Below, one piece after another: positions 33,892-41,288 of a stretch of DNA of 64,000 nt. The notes under the pieces were generated by a model. It was not told where the DNA came from and ran no database searches. It saw nothing but the letters and a program-made list of their open reading frames with translations. A program made the position numbers and the translations under genes. The stretch comes from Rhodospirillales bacterium (GTDB lineage Bacteria; Pseudomonadota; Alphaproteobacteria; Rhodospirillales; WMHbin7), in assembly GCA_016215555.1 (NCBI GenBank), contig JACRJC010000018.1, positions 1-64,000 on the forward strand, in the 5' to 3' direction. The number at the start of each line of letters is the position of its first letter. Position 1 is the stretch's first letter.

Positions 33892-34003
33892 CGAGTGCGC
33901 GTGGGTCCGGCGGATCAGCATCGATCCAAAGGACAGTCTCAGCCGAACGCTGGCCCAGCAGATCGTCGCCCATAACAGAAAGGTAGAGGAATTCTGCCGC
34001 TGA
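33830..34003 (+). CDS. o-spanin (Rz1)-like lipoprotein, overlapping Rz
   Basis: A 57-residue product starting inside the Rz-like gene. MRTWLVLTTLLFTTSCAGAA gives a lipoprotein signal with Cys at about 16. The remainder (ECAWVRRISIDPKDSLSRTL, then AQQIVAHNRKVEEFC) has the W-x-x-x-I ... QI-x-x-HN pattern of small Rz1-like proteins in alphaproteobacterial phages. It joins inner and outer membranes at lysis. Confidence 0.75.
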   Translation: MRTWLVLTTLLFTTSCAGAASECAWVRRISIDPKDSLSRTLAQQIVAHNRKVEEFCR

Positions 34004-34010
34004 TCAGCCT

Positions 34011-34045
34011 CCGCCCGCCTCGAAAAACGGGGCGGGCGGATTTTT
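34011..34045 (+). terminator. intrinsic terminator after the spanin genes
   Basis: CCGCCCGCC (34011-34019) pairs with GGCGGGCGG (34031-34039), followed by ATTTTT. Confidence 0.85.
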
Positions 34046-34071
34046 GTCTTGTCTTAGCAAAGGATGAAACG

Positions 34072-34377
34072 ATGACGGACGAGCTTGACCAATTAAAGCG
34101 CCAGCTTCGGCGCAGTCTGCCTGGCCGCATTTCCCAGGCCGTCGCCGTCTATGACGGCTTTGCCGGCCAGCCGCCGGCGGAAACCGCCAAGGAATTCACC
34201 GCCCACCACGGCGCCTGCAAAGCCGCTCTTTCGCATATCGACCTTCTGGTCAAGCTGCTGCGCTGGGCCGCCGACGAATTGAAGGAGGAGGAAGGCGCCG
34301 ATTTGAGCGAAGCCGATCTGCTGGCCCGCGCCCGCGCCGCGCTGTCGGATGATGCCGACGAGGAGGACGCGTCATGA
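34072..34377 (+). CDS. putative terminase small subunit
   Basis: A 101-residue helical protein directly before the large terminase (ATGA overlap). It has a basic N-terminus (LDQLKRQLRRSLPGRISQAV) and an acidic C-terminus (LKEEEGADLSEADL, DDADEEDAS). Size, charge pattern and position equal T7 gp18, but there is no diagnostic motif. Confidence 0.6.
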   Translation: MTDELDQLKRQLRRSLPGRISQAVAVYDGFAGQPPAETAKEFTAHHGACKAALSHIDLLVKLLRWAADELKEEEGADLSEADLLARARAALSDDADEEDAS

Positions 34378-35864
34378 CCAAGGCCGGCTTTCTGGAATTC
34401 GTCTGGATATGGAACGAGCATCAAGGCCAGGGCACGCCCAAAATCCACAAGCGCATCGCTGGCTGGCTGGAAGCCCGCCTTAAGAACAAGGAACGCGAAA
34501 TCCTGCTTATGGCCTTTCGTGGTTCGGGCAAATCGACCCTCGTCGGGTTGTTCTGCGCCTGGACGCTGGCCCGGCATCCCGACACCCGCATTCTGGTCCT
34601 GGCCGCCGATCTGGCCCTGGCCCGCAAGATGGTGCGCAACGTCAAGCGCATCGTCGAGCGCCATCCGCTGACCAAGGGATTGAAGCCGAAAAGCCGCGAT
34701 CAGTGGGCCGCCGATCAGTTCACGGTGGCGCGCCCCTCGGAACTGCGCGATCCCTCAATGCTGGCCAAGGGCGTCGGCGCCAATGTCACCGGCTCGCGCG
34801 CCGACATCATCATCTGCGACGATGTCGAGGTGCCGAACACGTCGGACTCGGTTCCCAAGCGCGCCGATCTGCGCCTGCGCCTGCATGAACTCGACTATGT
34901 TCTGGTGCCGGACGGATTGCATATGTTCGTCGGCACGCCGCACAGCTATTACACCATCTATGCCGACCGGGCGCGCGTCGAGGCGGGCGAAAGCAAACCC
35001 TTCCTGGATGGCTTCGCGCGTCTCGAGCTGGCGGTGCTGGACGCCAAGGGCCGCTCGCGCTGGCCCGAGCGCTTCCCGCTGGAACGCATCCAAAATCTAA
35101 GGCGGCGCACCGGTCACAACAAGTTCGAAAGCCAGATGATGCTGCGTCCGGTCAATGTCGCCGAAGGCCGGCTCGATCCCGACCGGTTGCGCCTGTATGA
35201 CGCCCGGCTTGACTACAGCGAGGGCAATGGCGAGGCCCGTCTGATGCTGGCGGGCAAGCGTCTGGTTTCCGCATCCTGCTGGTGGGATCCGTCCTTCGGC
35301 GCGCCCGAGAAGGGCGATTCATCGGTCATCGCCGCCGTCTTTACCGATGAGGAGGGCGGCTATTGGCTGCATCGCATCGCCTATTTCAAGCATGATCCGG
35401 CGCTGGCCGGCGAAATCGACGAAGCGACGCAACTATGCCGCCAGGCGCTTGGCTTCGCCGATGGCTTGTATCTGCCGGCCATTCATCTGGAAAGCAACGG
35501 CATCGGCAAATTCCTGCCCGGCCTGCTCAGGCGCGAGATCAAACGGGCCGGACGCAAGATCGCGGTGGTCGAGGAATCAAGCCGCAAGGCCAAGGATCTT
35601 CGCATCACCGACGCCTTCGACGCCGTGCTGGCGGCGGGGGCGCTGTTTGCGCATCGCTCGGTCTGGGACACGCCCTTCATCACCGAGATGCGCGAATGGC
35701 GGGCCGGCGGCAAAAGCCGAGACGACGGGCTGGACGCCGTGGCGGGCTGCCTGCTGACCGAGCCGGTGCGCTTGCAAGGCGTTCCCGAGCCGCCCTTGGA
35801 ACATCAACGCGCCGAGTGGCGCAGCGGCCTGCCCTTCAAGGCCGGCGACAATTTCGACCTATAG
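34374..35864 (+). CDS. terminase large subunit
   Basis: A 496-residue DNA packaging motor. Walker A MAFRGSGKST (about 43-52), Walker B ADIIICDDVE (about 142-151) and the coupling motif in MFVGTPHSYYTIYA lie in the ATPase half. The RNase H-like nuclease half has acidic residues in CWWDPSFGAPEKGDSSV, HLESNGIGKFLPG and KSRDDGLDAVAG. Its position after lysis genes follows the T7 order. All catalytic residues that I can place by eye are present. Confidence 0.92.
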   Translation: MTKAGFLEFVWIWNEHQGQGTPKIHKRIAGWLEARLKNKEREILLMAFRGSGKSTLVGLFCAWTLARHPDTRILVLAADLALARKMVRNVKRIVERHPLTKGLKPKSRDQWAADQFTVARPSELRDPSMLAKGVGANVTGSRADIIICDDVEVPNTSDSVPKRADLRLRLHELDYVLVPDGLHMFVGTPHSYYTIYADRARVEAGESKPFLDGFARLELAVLDAKGRSRWPERFPLERIQNLRRRTGHNKFESQMMLRPVNVAEGRLDPDRLRLYDARLDYSEGNGEARLMLAGKRLVSASCWWDPSFGAPEKGDSSVIAAVFTDEEGGYWLHRIAYFKHDPALAGEIDEATQLCRQALGFADGLYLPAIHLESNGIGKFLPGLLRREIKRAGRKIAVVEESSRKAKDLRITDAFDAVLAAGALFAHRSVWDTPFITEMREWRAGGKSRDDGLDAVAGCLLTEPVRLQGVPEPPLEHQRAEWRSGLPFKAGDNFDL

Positions 35865-35873
35865 GAGACGAAT

Positions 35874-36164
35874 ATGAGCATGGATTTCATCTGGTGGATC
35901 GGCGCCGTCGAACTGCCCGTGCTGGCCGGACTGTTCTGGCTGATCTGGAAAACCAGGCGCGATCTGGAGGAGGCGATGGACGCCCTGCGCGAGCAGGCGC
36001 ACGAGGCGGCGGCCAATCTGCGCGAGGCCTTAAGCGCCTATAAGCTCGAAGTGGCGAAGTCCTACGCCTCGATCGGCTATATCAAGGATATCGAGCGGCG
36101 CCTGACCGAGCATCTGGTGCGCATCGAAGCCAAGCTGGACGGCGTGAACGGAGGCCGGCCATGA
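35874..36164 (+). CDS. small membrane-anchored coiled-coil protein
   Basis: A 96-residue protein with one N-terminal transmembrane helix (FIWWIGAVELPVLAGLFWLI) and a long helix (ALREQAHEAAANLREALSAY, then DIERRLTEHLVRIEAKLDG). Its stop overlaps the endolysin ATG by 4 bases. Similar proteins occur in phage lysis regions; it could be a second spanin or pinholin accessory. Its last 60 or so bases are also part of the direct repeat at 38899. Confidence 0.6.
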   Translation: MSMDFIWWIGAVELPVLAGLFWLIWKTRRDLEEAMDALREQAHEAAANLREALSAYKLEVAKSYASIGYIKDIERRLTEHLVRIEAKLDGVNGGRP

Positions 36165-36602
36165 ACGCGCTGTCGGAACCTTTGAACCATCCCGACCCGG
36201 TCGATATCCTGGCCCGCACCCTGTGGGGCGAGGCCCGGGGCGAAAGCAAGGCCGGACGCGAAGCCGTGGCCCGGGTGGTCTTGAACCGCGTCGCCCATGC
36301 CCGAGCCAAGGGCGGGCGTTTCTGGTGGGGCGGCGACATCGTCTCGGTGTGCCTGAAGCCCTGGCAGTTCAGTTGCTGGAACGCCAATGATCCCAACCGC
36401 GCCAAGCTGGAAGCGGTGCAAGAAGGCAACAAGCTTTTCGATCAGTGCCTGCGCATCGCCAAATCCGCCGTCGGCGGCGAGCTGGAGGATTCGGTCAACG
36501 GCGCCACCCATTACCATGTCGAGGGCTTGTCGCCGCCCTGGGCCAGGGGCCGCGAACCGGTGGCGAAACTGGGCCGGCATGTTTTCTACAAGGATGTTGG
36601 AT
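36101..36602. repeat. direct repeat, left copy (endolysin gene)
   Basis: This 502-base segment (end of the membrane coiled-coil gene plus nearly the whole endolysin gene) recurs at 38899-39399 with only a few substitutions and one deletion. The two copies flank the low-GC cassette of peptidoglycan-binding, radical SAM and GNAT genes. Confidence 0.9.
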
Positions 36603-36604
36603 AA
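36161..36604 (+). CDS. SleB-type cell wall hydrolase (endolysin)
   Basis: A 147-residue hydrolase of the SleB/CwlJ family, which cleaves the glycan backbone of peptidoglycan. Signatures: LARTLWGEARGESKAGREAV (catalytic Glu in W-G-E-A-R), VARVVLNRVAHAR and GATHYHVEGLSPPWARG. No signal peptide, so it depends on the holin. A 98%-like second copy lies at 38959 and is frameshifted. Confidence 0.88.
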   Translation: MNALSEPLNHPDPVDILARTLWGEARGESKAGREAVARVVLNRVAHARAKGGRFWWGGDIVSVCLKPWQFSCWNANDPNRAKLEAVQEGNKLFDQCLRIAKSAVGGELEDSVNGATHYHVEGLSPPWARGREPVAKLGRHVFYKDVG

Positions 36605-36653
36605 GGAAGAACCGCGCCGGGCGGTTCCCGGCCCTCAGCGAAAGGATATGAAG

Positions 36654-37004
36654 ATGTCTTGGTTCAAGTTGAAACGTCCCATGGACGAAAATAGCAATGT
36701 CGATTACGGCGACATCGTGAACGCCAAGCAGGCCTTGCGCCAGCTTGGCTATTATCAGCCGCCTTTCGGCAACGAGATCGGAGCCTGGGTCGACCCGCCG
36801 CTGTTCGACGGCATCCGCAAATTCCAGAAGGACAACCGGCTCAAGGTCGATGGCTTGATGAAGCCCGGCGGGCCGACGGAGCGGGCGATCAATCAGCGGC
36901 TTGATCGAGGAAATTCGCCGCGATCGCAGAAGTTCAATTTTGACGAAATGCTTCCCAATCCCTGCACCTGCCGAGAATGGGATGACAATCCCTATCTAAT
37001 GTAG
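36654..37004 (+). CDS. peptidoglycan-binding (PG_binding_1-like) protein with Cys-containing tail
   Basis: A 116-residue protein. Residues about 15-80 form a peptidoglycan-binding-1-like domain (DIVNAKQALRQLGYYQPPFG, LFDGIRKFQKDNRLKVDGLM). The tail ends KFNFDEMLPNPCTCREWDDN, then PYLM, with a C-x-C motif. There is no signal peptide or catalytic domain. ATG 36654 is preferred over 36648 by distance from the AAAGGA site. It precedes the radical SAM gene by 83 bases; its tail is a possible substrate, but that is speculation. Confidence 0.72.
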   Translation: MSWFKLKRPMDENSNVDYGDIVNAKQALRQLGYYQPPFGNEIGAWVDPPLFDGIRKFQKDNRLKVDGLMKPGGPTERAINQRLDRGNSPRSQKFNFDEMLPNPCTCREWDDNPYLM

Positions 37005-37087
37005 AGCAACGAAAATGGAGGAGTTTGGGGCGGCAGTGATCTTGCCGTCCCCGGCTACTGAGTAAGCACAGTGCGAAGGAGAGCAAA
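37005..37087. other. leader of the radical SAM gene, with hairpin and a 16-codon frame
   Basis: GGGGCGGCA and TGCCGTCCCC (about 37027-37052) form a hairpin with one bulge and no T-tract. The same stretch encodes a 16-residue frame (37015-37065, MEEFGAAVILPSPATE) lacking a clear ribosome-binding site. GAAGGAGAG before 37088 serves the radical SAM gene. Confidence 0.4.
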
Positions 37088-38227
37088 ATGAATAACGCAG
37101 CCTTTGACAACAAATCGAGTAAATTCGTTATCCTCGTTCATAGTGACAAAATCGATCTGATTGACAGAAAATCTCTGGAATGCCTCAGCTTTATACTGCC
37201 CGCCCATGGTTCGATGCATGGTTGTGCGGACAAGGAGATTCTGGATTGGATATCTAACAGAATTCTTGGGACTGGGTCGAGCATGGAGCCGTCTGAAATT
37301 TCGAAGGAATGTGTGGCAATTCGCAAGGCATCTAAGAACGATTATCTCAGGGTAACTTGGGAGATTACAGAGCGCTGCAACTTCAGGTGCACCCACTGCT
37401 ATCTCGACGAGAAGCGCCATCCAGGCTTGAGTCTGGACGAACGATTGCGGGTTCTGGATAAACTCGAGAGAATGGGCTGCATTTCACTGCAGTTGACAGG
37501 CGGCGAACCCCTTGCGGATCCGTTATTTGAGGCAACATATCGCGCCGCATGGGAAAGAGGAATGCTGATTTCCATTATGACAAATGGGCAGAGACTTTCT
37601 CATTGGTTTGGGCTGTTATGCGATCTGCCTCCTCATCGCGTGCGAGTAAGCCTTTATGGCCTCTCTGCCTCTTCGTTCCAAGCGATGACGGGTGCCTCGC
37701 CTGACGCCTTAGACGCGGTTCTTGAGGGCTTGGAACAGGCATCTGCGCTGGGTATTCGTCTGCGTGTGGCAATCATTGTTGGGAGGGCAAACGAGCATGA
37801 AGCCGGTTTGATGGAAGAATTGATGGCAAGGACGGGGATTGAGCACCATTCGTACAGTCGCTTCTCACCAACGCTTGGAGGTAACAGGCGGCCAGTTTCA
37901 CTCTCATCAACATTGCAGCGGCCCCCCACAATTTTTGGCACCAAGAAGGAATGTTCGGGCGGAAAGAACACGTTGCATGTTCATGTCAACGGGAAGGCAG
38001 GACCATGTAAATTGTTGCCATATGTTTCTGTGGATTTGCTAGCGGGAGATTTACAGGATCTAAGTAAAATGGCGTGGCACCCTGGCGCAAGACCAGCTAC
38101 TCGCCTCTGCGAATCATGCCCAACGGCGTCAGTGTGCAAGACCTGCGCTCCAGTCTTTACCCTTTACAAAAGGGCGCACCAGATACCGCAGCGGATTTGT
38201 TGGAGGCAGGAGGAGTCAAAAGCGTAA
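37088..38227 (+). CDS. radical SAM/SPASM-like peptide or protein modifying enzyme
   Basis: A 379-residue enzyme. The radical SAM cluster motif CNFRCTHCY (C97, C101, C104) binds the [4Fe-4S]-SAM. LTGGEPL follows at about 138, with VSLYGLSASSFQAMTG at the barrel strand. The C-terminal part has clustered Cys residues (KECSGG, GPCKLLPY, LCESCPTASVCKTCAP, RICWR), resembling a SPASM/twitch auxiliary cluster domain. The N-terminal ~85 residues could hold a peptide-recognition domain. Enzymes of this type modify ribosomally made peptides or proteins. Low GC and rare-codon use differ sharply from the flanking phage genes, indicating transfer. Confidence 0.88.
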   Translation: MNNAAFDNKSSKFVILVHSDKIDLIDRKSLECLSFILPAHGSMHGCADKEILDWISNRILGTGSSMEPSEISKECVAIRKASKNDYLRVTWEITERCNFRCTHCYLDEKRHPGLSLDERLRVLDKLERMGCISLQLTGGEPLADPLFEATYRAAWERGMLISIMTNGQRLSHWFGLLCDLPPHRVRVSLYGLSASSFQAMTGASPDALDAVLEGLEQASALGIRLRVAIIVGRANEHEAGLMEELMARTGIEHHSYSRFSPTLGGNRRPVSLSSTLQRPPTIFGTKKECSGGKNTLHVHVNGKAGPCKLLPYVSVDLLAGDLQDLSKMAWHPGARPATRLCESCPTASVCKTCAPVFTLYKRAHQIPQRICWRQEESKA

Positions 38228-38235
38228 ATGCAACT

Positions 38236-38286
38236 ATGAAGGGCTTTACGGGTTGCGACGATCTATTCTACCATGTGCAGCAGTGA
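38236..38286 (+). CDS. candidate 16-residue peptide after the radical SAM gene
   Basis: A short frame MKGFTGCDDLFYHVQQ lies between the radical SAM and GNAT genes, ending just before the AGGAGGAG site of the GNAT gene. It has one Cys and two aromatic residues. No clear ribosome-binding site precedes it. It is listed only as a possible precursor or leader peptide; chance occurrence is likely. Confidence 0.15.
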   Translation: MKGFTGCDDLFYHVQQ

Positions 38287-38302
38287 TCCAGGAGGAGAGA
38301 CT

Positions 38303-38821
38303 ATGGCGGTAGAATGGATGAAAAGCACAAGCCTTTATTGCCTTGCTCCTGAGCCAGAGGGAAACCAACATGACACGGCGCGTTTCGGAGAGCAGCTAGC
38401 GGAAATACTTAATTGGGACCAAGGATTGCCGGATTCCGTCAAGCGCCGAGAGACCACTCTTCCTTTATCGACCGGCGGCTTTCTGGAATACACGCGAACG
38501 TGGTGCTTGGAAAAGGCAGCTCAGTCTTTTGCCATCGTTCGCCACCAAGACGAAGCTGTCGGATTGATGTCGCTCAGCCATATCGACTTAGAAAGAAAAG
38601 CGGCGCGTACAGGTATGTTTCTGGCAAGCCGTTACGTTGGTCAGGGTATTCCCGCTCAGGCGTTTTTTCTGCTCCTGAAGCAAGCGAAAACACTCGGCAT
38701 ACGACAGGTTAGTGGTGCAATACCGGAACTTGAAAATATTGAGGCTGAGTTCTGGCGCCATATTGGAGCAACAATCGACTTCGAATCCAATCGAATCATT
38801 GCGTCGTTGCATGACGGATAA
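38303..38821 (+). CDS. GNAT-fold acetyltransferase-like protein
   Basis: A 172-residue protein. Residues about 75-165 follow the GNAT pattern: strand FAIVRHQDEAVGLMSLSHI, then RTGMFLASRYVGQGIPAQAF at the acetyl-CoA-binding turn (G-Q-G-I-P in place of Q/R-x-x-G-x-G/A), then a long helix and FWRHIGATIDFESNRI. ATG 38303 follows AGGAGGAG. It belongs with the radical SAM gene in the low-GC cassette and may acetylate the same target; similar folds also occur as toxin-immunity pairs. Confidence 0.7.
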   Translation: MAVEWMKSTSLYCLAPEPEGNQHDTARFGEQLAEILNWDQGLPDSVKRRETTLPLSTGGFLEYTRTWCLEKAAQSFAIVRHQDEAVGLMSLSHIDLERKAARTGMFLASRYVGQGIPAQAFFLLLKQAKTLGIRQVSGAIPELENIEAEFWRHIGATIDFESNRIIASLHDG

Positions 38822-38898
38822 GAAGGCGAGAAATTCCGTAGGTCGTGTATGCCGAAACTAATTTTCTCTTAACAGAATTCTGGCCTTAAGCTGGTCTC

Positions 38899-39399
38899 CC
38901 TGACCGAGCATCTGGTGCGCATCGAAGCCAAGCTGGACGGCGTGAACGGAGGCCGGCCATGAACGCGCTGTCGGAACCTTTGAACCATCCCGACCCGGTC
39001 GATATCCTGGCCCGGACTCTGTGGGGCGAGGCCCGGGGCGAAAGCAAGGCCGGACGCGAAGCCGTGGCCCGGGTGGTCTTGAACCGCGTCGCCCATGCCC
39101 GGGCCAAGGGCGGGCGCTTCTGGTGGGGCGGCGATATCTTCTCGGTGTGCCTGAAGCCCTGGCAGTTCAGTTGCTGGAACGCCAATGATCCCAACCGCGC
39201 CAAGCTGGAAGCGGTGCAGGAAGGCAACAAGATTTTCGATCAGTGCCTGCGCATCGCAAATCCGCTGTCGGCGGCGAGCTGGAGGATTCGGTCAACGGCG
39301 CCACCCATTACCATGTCGAGGGCTTGTCGCCGCCCTGGGCCAAGGGCCGCGAACCGGTGGCGAAACTGGGCCGGCATGTTTTCTACAAGGATGTTGGAT
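38899..39399. repeat. direct repeat, right copy (endolysin gene)
   Basis: Second copy of 36101-36602. The join to unrelated low-GC sequence on the left is abrupt at CC/TGACCGAGC, and on the right the copies part company right after the endolysin stop region. Confidence 0.9.
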
Positions 39400-39400
39400 G
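38959..39400 (+). pseudogene. frameshifted second copy of the SleB-type endolysin
   Basis: Matches the intact endolysin through QEGNKIFDQCLRIA. One base is then missing near 39258 (GCATCGCAAATCC versus GCATCGCCAAATCC), and the frame changes, losing the GATHYHVEGL motif, which is still visible in the next frame. The N-terminal catalytic Glu motif is intact. The product, if made, would be altered in its C-terminal third. Confidence 0.85.
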
Positions 39401-39412
39401 AGGAGAATGACA

Positions 39413-40159
39413 ATGGTTAAATCGAAAGAAGAGTTGCAAGCGCTGGTCGCCGACAAGCGCTATTGGACCGACAAGGCCTATAACGACTATGTCAGCCGTG
39501 AATTTCGCAAGGCCTATGGCCGCGAGGGCGAAATGGAGGGCGGCCCCGGTCTTGTCAATGTCCATGCCTATCAGCAGGTCCGCAACGGCCAGCTGGTCGA
39601 GGTGACCGAGCATCAGCGCGGCGCCGGTGGAAGCGGACAAGACGCGCCGTCCGGCAGGAAAGCGGATTTGCCGAAAATGCAACCGCCCGTGGCCTATCCG
39701 AAGGTTCGTACTAAGGATGGGTTAGGTACGGGCGACTTTGGCGCCAACCGTGACGAAGGAGAAAGGAAACGGTCGCATAAAGGCGTCGATATTGTCGCCA
39801 AACCTGGGGAAACCGTCTTCAGCCCGGTCGATGGCAAGGTAGAAGTACGCAAATCCGATCCAACGGGGCGCGTGAACAACGGTTCCTGGATCGAGCCCTA
39901 TCCGGACAATCCGGAGAAAAAAGGAAAGCTAAAGGGCGTCGGCATCATCACCGAAGACGGACATCGCGTGCGGCTTTTGTATGTCGATCCCGACGCCGTC
40001 GATTTGAAACCGGGGCAGGAAGTGCGGGCCGGGCAGGCCATCGGCAAGGCGCAGGACCTATCGAAAGTCTACCCTACCGGGATGACCAACCATGTCCATA
40101 TCGACGTCAAGAAGGATGGCGAATTCATCGATCCGACGGAGAAGATATCGAAATGGTAA
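39413..40159 (+). CDS. M23-type metallopeptidase with N-terminal scaffold-like module
   Basis: A 248-residue protein. Residues about 4-40 (SKEELQALVADKRYWTDKAY, then SREFRKAYGRE) are the module shared with the scaffold C-terminus. The C-terminal half (about 125-245) is a LytM/M23 endopeptidase: HKGVDIVA gives H-x3-D, and HVHIDV gives H-x-H, the Zn ligands. No signal peptide. It could be a virion-borne wall-cutting enzyme packaged through the module. ATG 39413 has AGGAG 7 bases upstream. Confidence 0.85.
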   Translation: MVKSKEELQALVADKRYWTDKAYNDYVSREFRKAYGREGEMEGGPGLVNVHAYQQVRNGQLVEVTEHQRGAGGSGQDAPSGRKADLPKMQPPVAYPKVRTKDGLGTGDFGANRDEGERKRSHKGVDIVAKPGETVFSPVDGKVEVRKSDPTGRVNNGSWIEPYPDNPEKKGKLKGVGIITEDGHRVRLLYVDPDAVDLKPGQEVRAGQAIGKAQDLSKVYPTGMTNHVHIDVKKDGEFIDPTEKISKW

Positions 40160-40175
40160 AAGGATTGGCGCGTTG

Positions 40176-40664
40176 TCAGTCTACGTACCAGGCCGCCCAA
40201 CTGGCGACGCGCCAGTCGATGCCATCAGGCTTTACCCAGTAAGTTGTCGGGCAACCGCTTTTGGGGCAGAAAGAGGAGTAATGATCGTCAAGATTCTGGA
40301 CGATTACTTTCACATCGTCCGGGCGGAGGCCGTCAGGCTTTTCCCAGTCTTCCTTGAGGATGTCCTTCCTGGTCAGCACCTTGACCGACAAGACCCGGTA
40401 GCGGAATTTCTCCTCCGGCTTGTCCTGGTAATGAAAATCAGGGTGCCCCGCCCTGGCGCACATCGCCTTGTCGATCCGCCTGGTGCAGGCGAGGAAAGTT
40501 TCGACCGCGCAGACCGGGGATTTTGGCACGTCAATACAATAGGACGTGGCCGTCGTCGGCGTGATGACGCGGATTTGCTTGGGATTGATCTCTTCCCAGG
40601 CCGATGCCGGCCCGGCAAGGGCAAGGCCCAACATGGCGATCAGCGGCAGAACGGCGCGGCGCAT
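40176..40664 (-). CDS. secreted hypothetical protein
   Basis: A 162-residue protein with a Sec signal peptide (MRRAVLPLIAMLGLALAGPA, cleavage near ASA-WEE). The mature part has about six Cys residues (e.g. SYCIDVPKSPVCAVETFLAC), suggesting disulfides in the periplasm. It is convergent with the M23 gene (16-base gap) and may lie at the prophage edge or in host DNA. I do not recognise the family. Confidence 0.7.
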   Translation of the reverse strand: MRRAVLPLIAMLGLALAGPASAWEEINPKQIRVITPTTATSYCIDVPKSPVCAVETFLACTRRIDKAMCARAGHPDFHYQDKPEEKFRYRVLSVKVLTRKDILKEDWEKPDGLRPDDVKVIVQNLDDHYSSFCPKSGCPTTYWVKPDGIDWRVASWAAWYVD

Positions 40665-40870
40665 GAGCTTGACCCTAGCACAGGCAGGGCAGGATTTCGA
40701 CCCGCCGGCCAGGCCCGGGGTGGGGTCTGCTCCCCACGGACCGCAAAGAGGGGGAGGGGGCATTCCCGCCCCCCAGGCCCCGCCATCCCCCCGAAAACCC
40801 CTTGCCAAGACAGGCTTGGGCGGTTAAAAGGCCCCTTCCTGCGGGCCGGCTTGGCCGGTTCCGATGGGTA

Positions 40871-40945
40871 GGGCGCTTAGCTCAGCGGTAGAGCACTTCC
40901 TTGACATGGAAGGGGTCACAAGTTCGATCCTTGTAGCGCCCACCA
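40871..40945 (+). tRNA. tRNA-Val(GAC)
   Basis: A 75-base cloverleaf: acceptor GGGCGCT pairs with AGCGCCC, discriminator A, encoded CCA. The anticodon arm CTTCC-TTGACAT-GGAAG gives GAC. The T arm CAAG-TTCGATC-CTTG is normal. It is the nearest tRNA to the prophage and a candidate integration site, although no matching repeat was found on the left side. Confidence 0.95.
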
Positions 40946-41090
40946 TTTTCTCTCAGCAGAATCAGATGGTTATCTGCTCATGCGACCGGGGCTGCCCTGG
41001 CCCGGAGGGGCAACGAACGGCCAACTCTCTTCCCCTTCAGCCGTGCAAAGCGTGCAAAATCGGTGCAGGGGTTCGCGGGGCGTTCTCTGA

Positions 41091-41288
41091 AGCGAAAACA
41101 ACTTTGCAGAGCCACTTACATTTCGGCTAGAGGTTGCGCACGATCTCGAAGAACTGCCAGGGGAAATAGCCCGTCAGCTTGCAGGCCTTGCTGACATTGT
41201 GAATCTTCTGCGTCAAATACGACAAGCTCAGATTTATATAGAAATGCTTCGCGCCGAAATCAGAATCTCACCCTTGCTTCCACGGTAA
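41091..41288 (+). pseudogene. possible coding remnant without start codon
   Basis: An open frame of 65 codons reads smoothly as a helical, charged peptide (LEELPGEIARQLAGLADIVN, IRQAQIYIEMLRAEIRISPL) ending at TAA 41286-41288, but no ATG/GTG start precedes it. It overlaps the end of the rhodanese gene. It looks like the C-terminus of a truncated gene. Apart from this, 40946-41267 contains nothing that I can identify. Confidence 0.35.

Noticed and set aside
37015-37065. 16-codon frame before the radical SAM gene as a RiPP precursor
   Set aside because: No clear ribosome-binding site, no Cys or typical core residues, and the sequence is explained by a hairpin.
38855-38880. Similarity between ATTTTCTCTTAACAGAAT and ATTTTCTCTCAGCAGAAT (40945-40962) as possible attachment sites
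   Set aside because: Only 15 of 18 bases match, AT-rich, with no integrase and no left-side partner.
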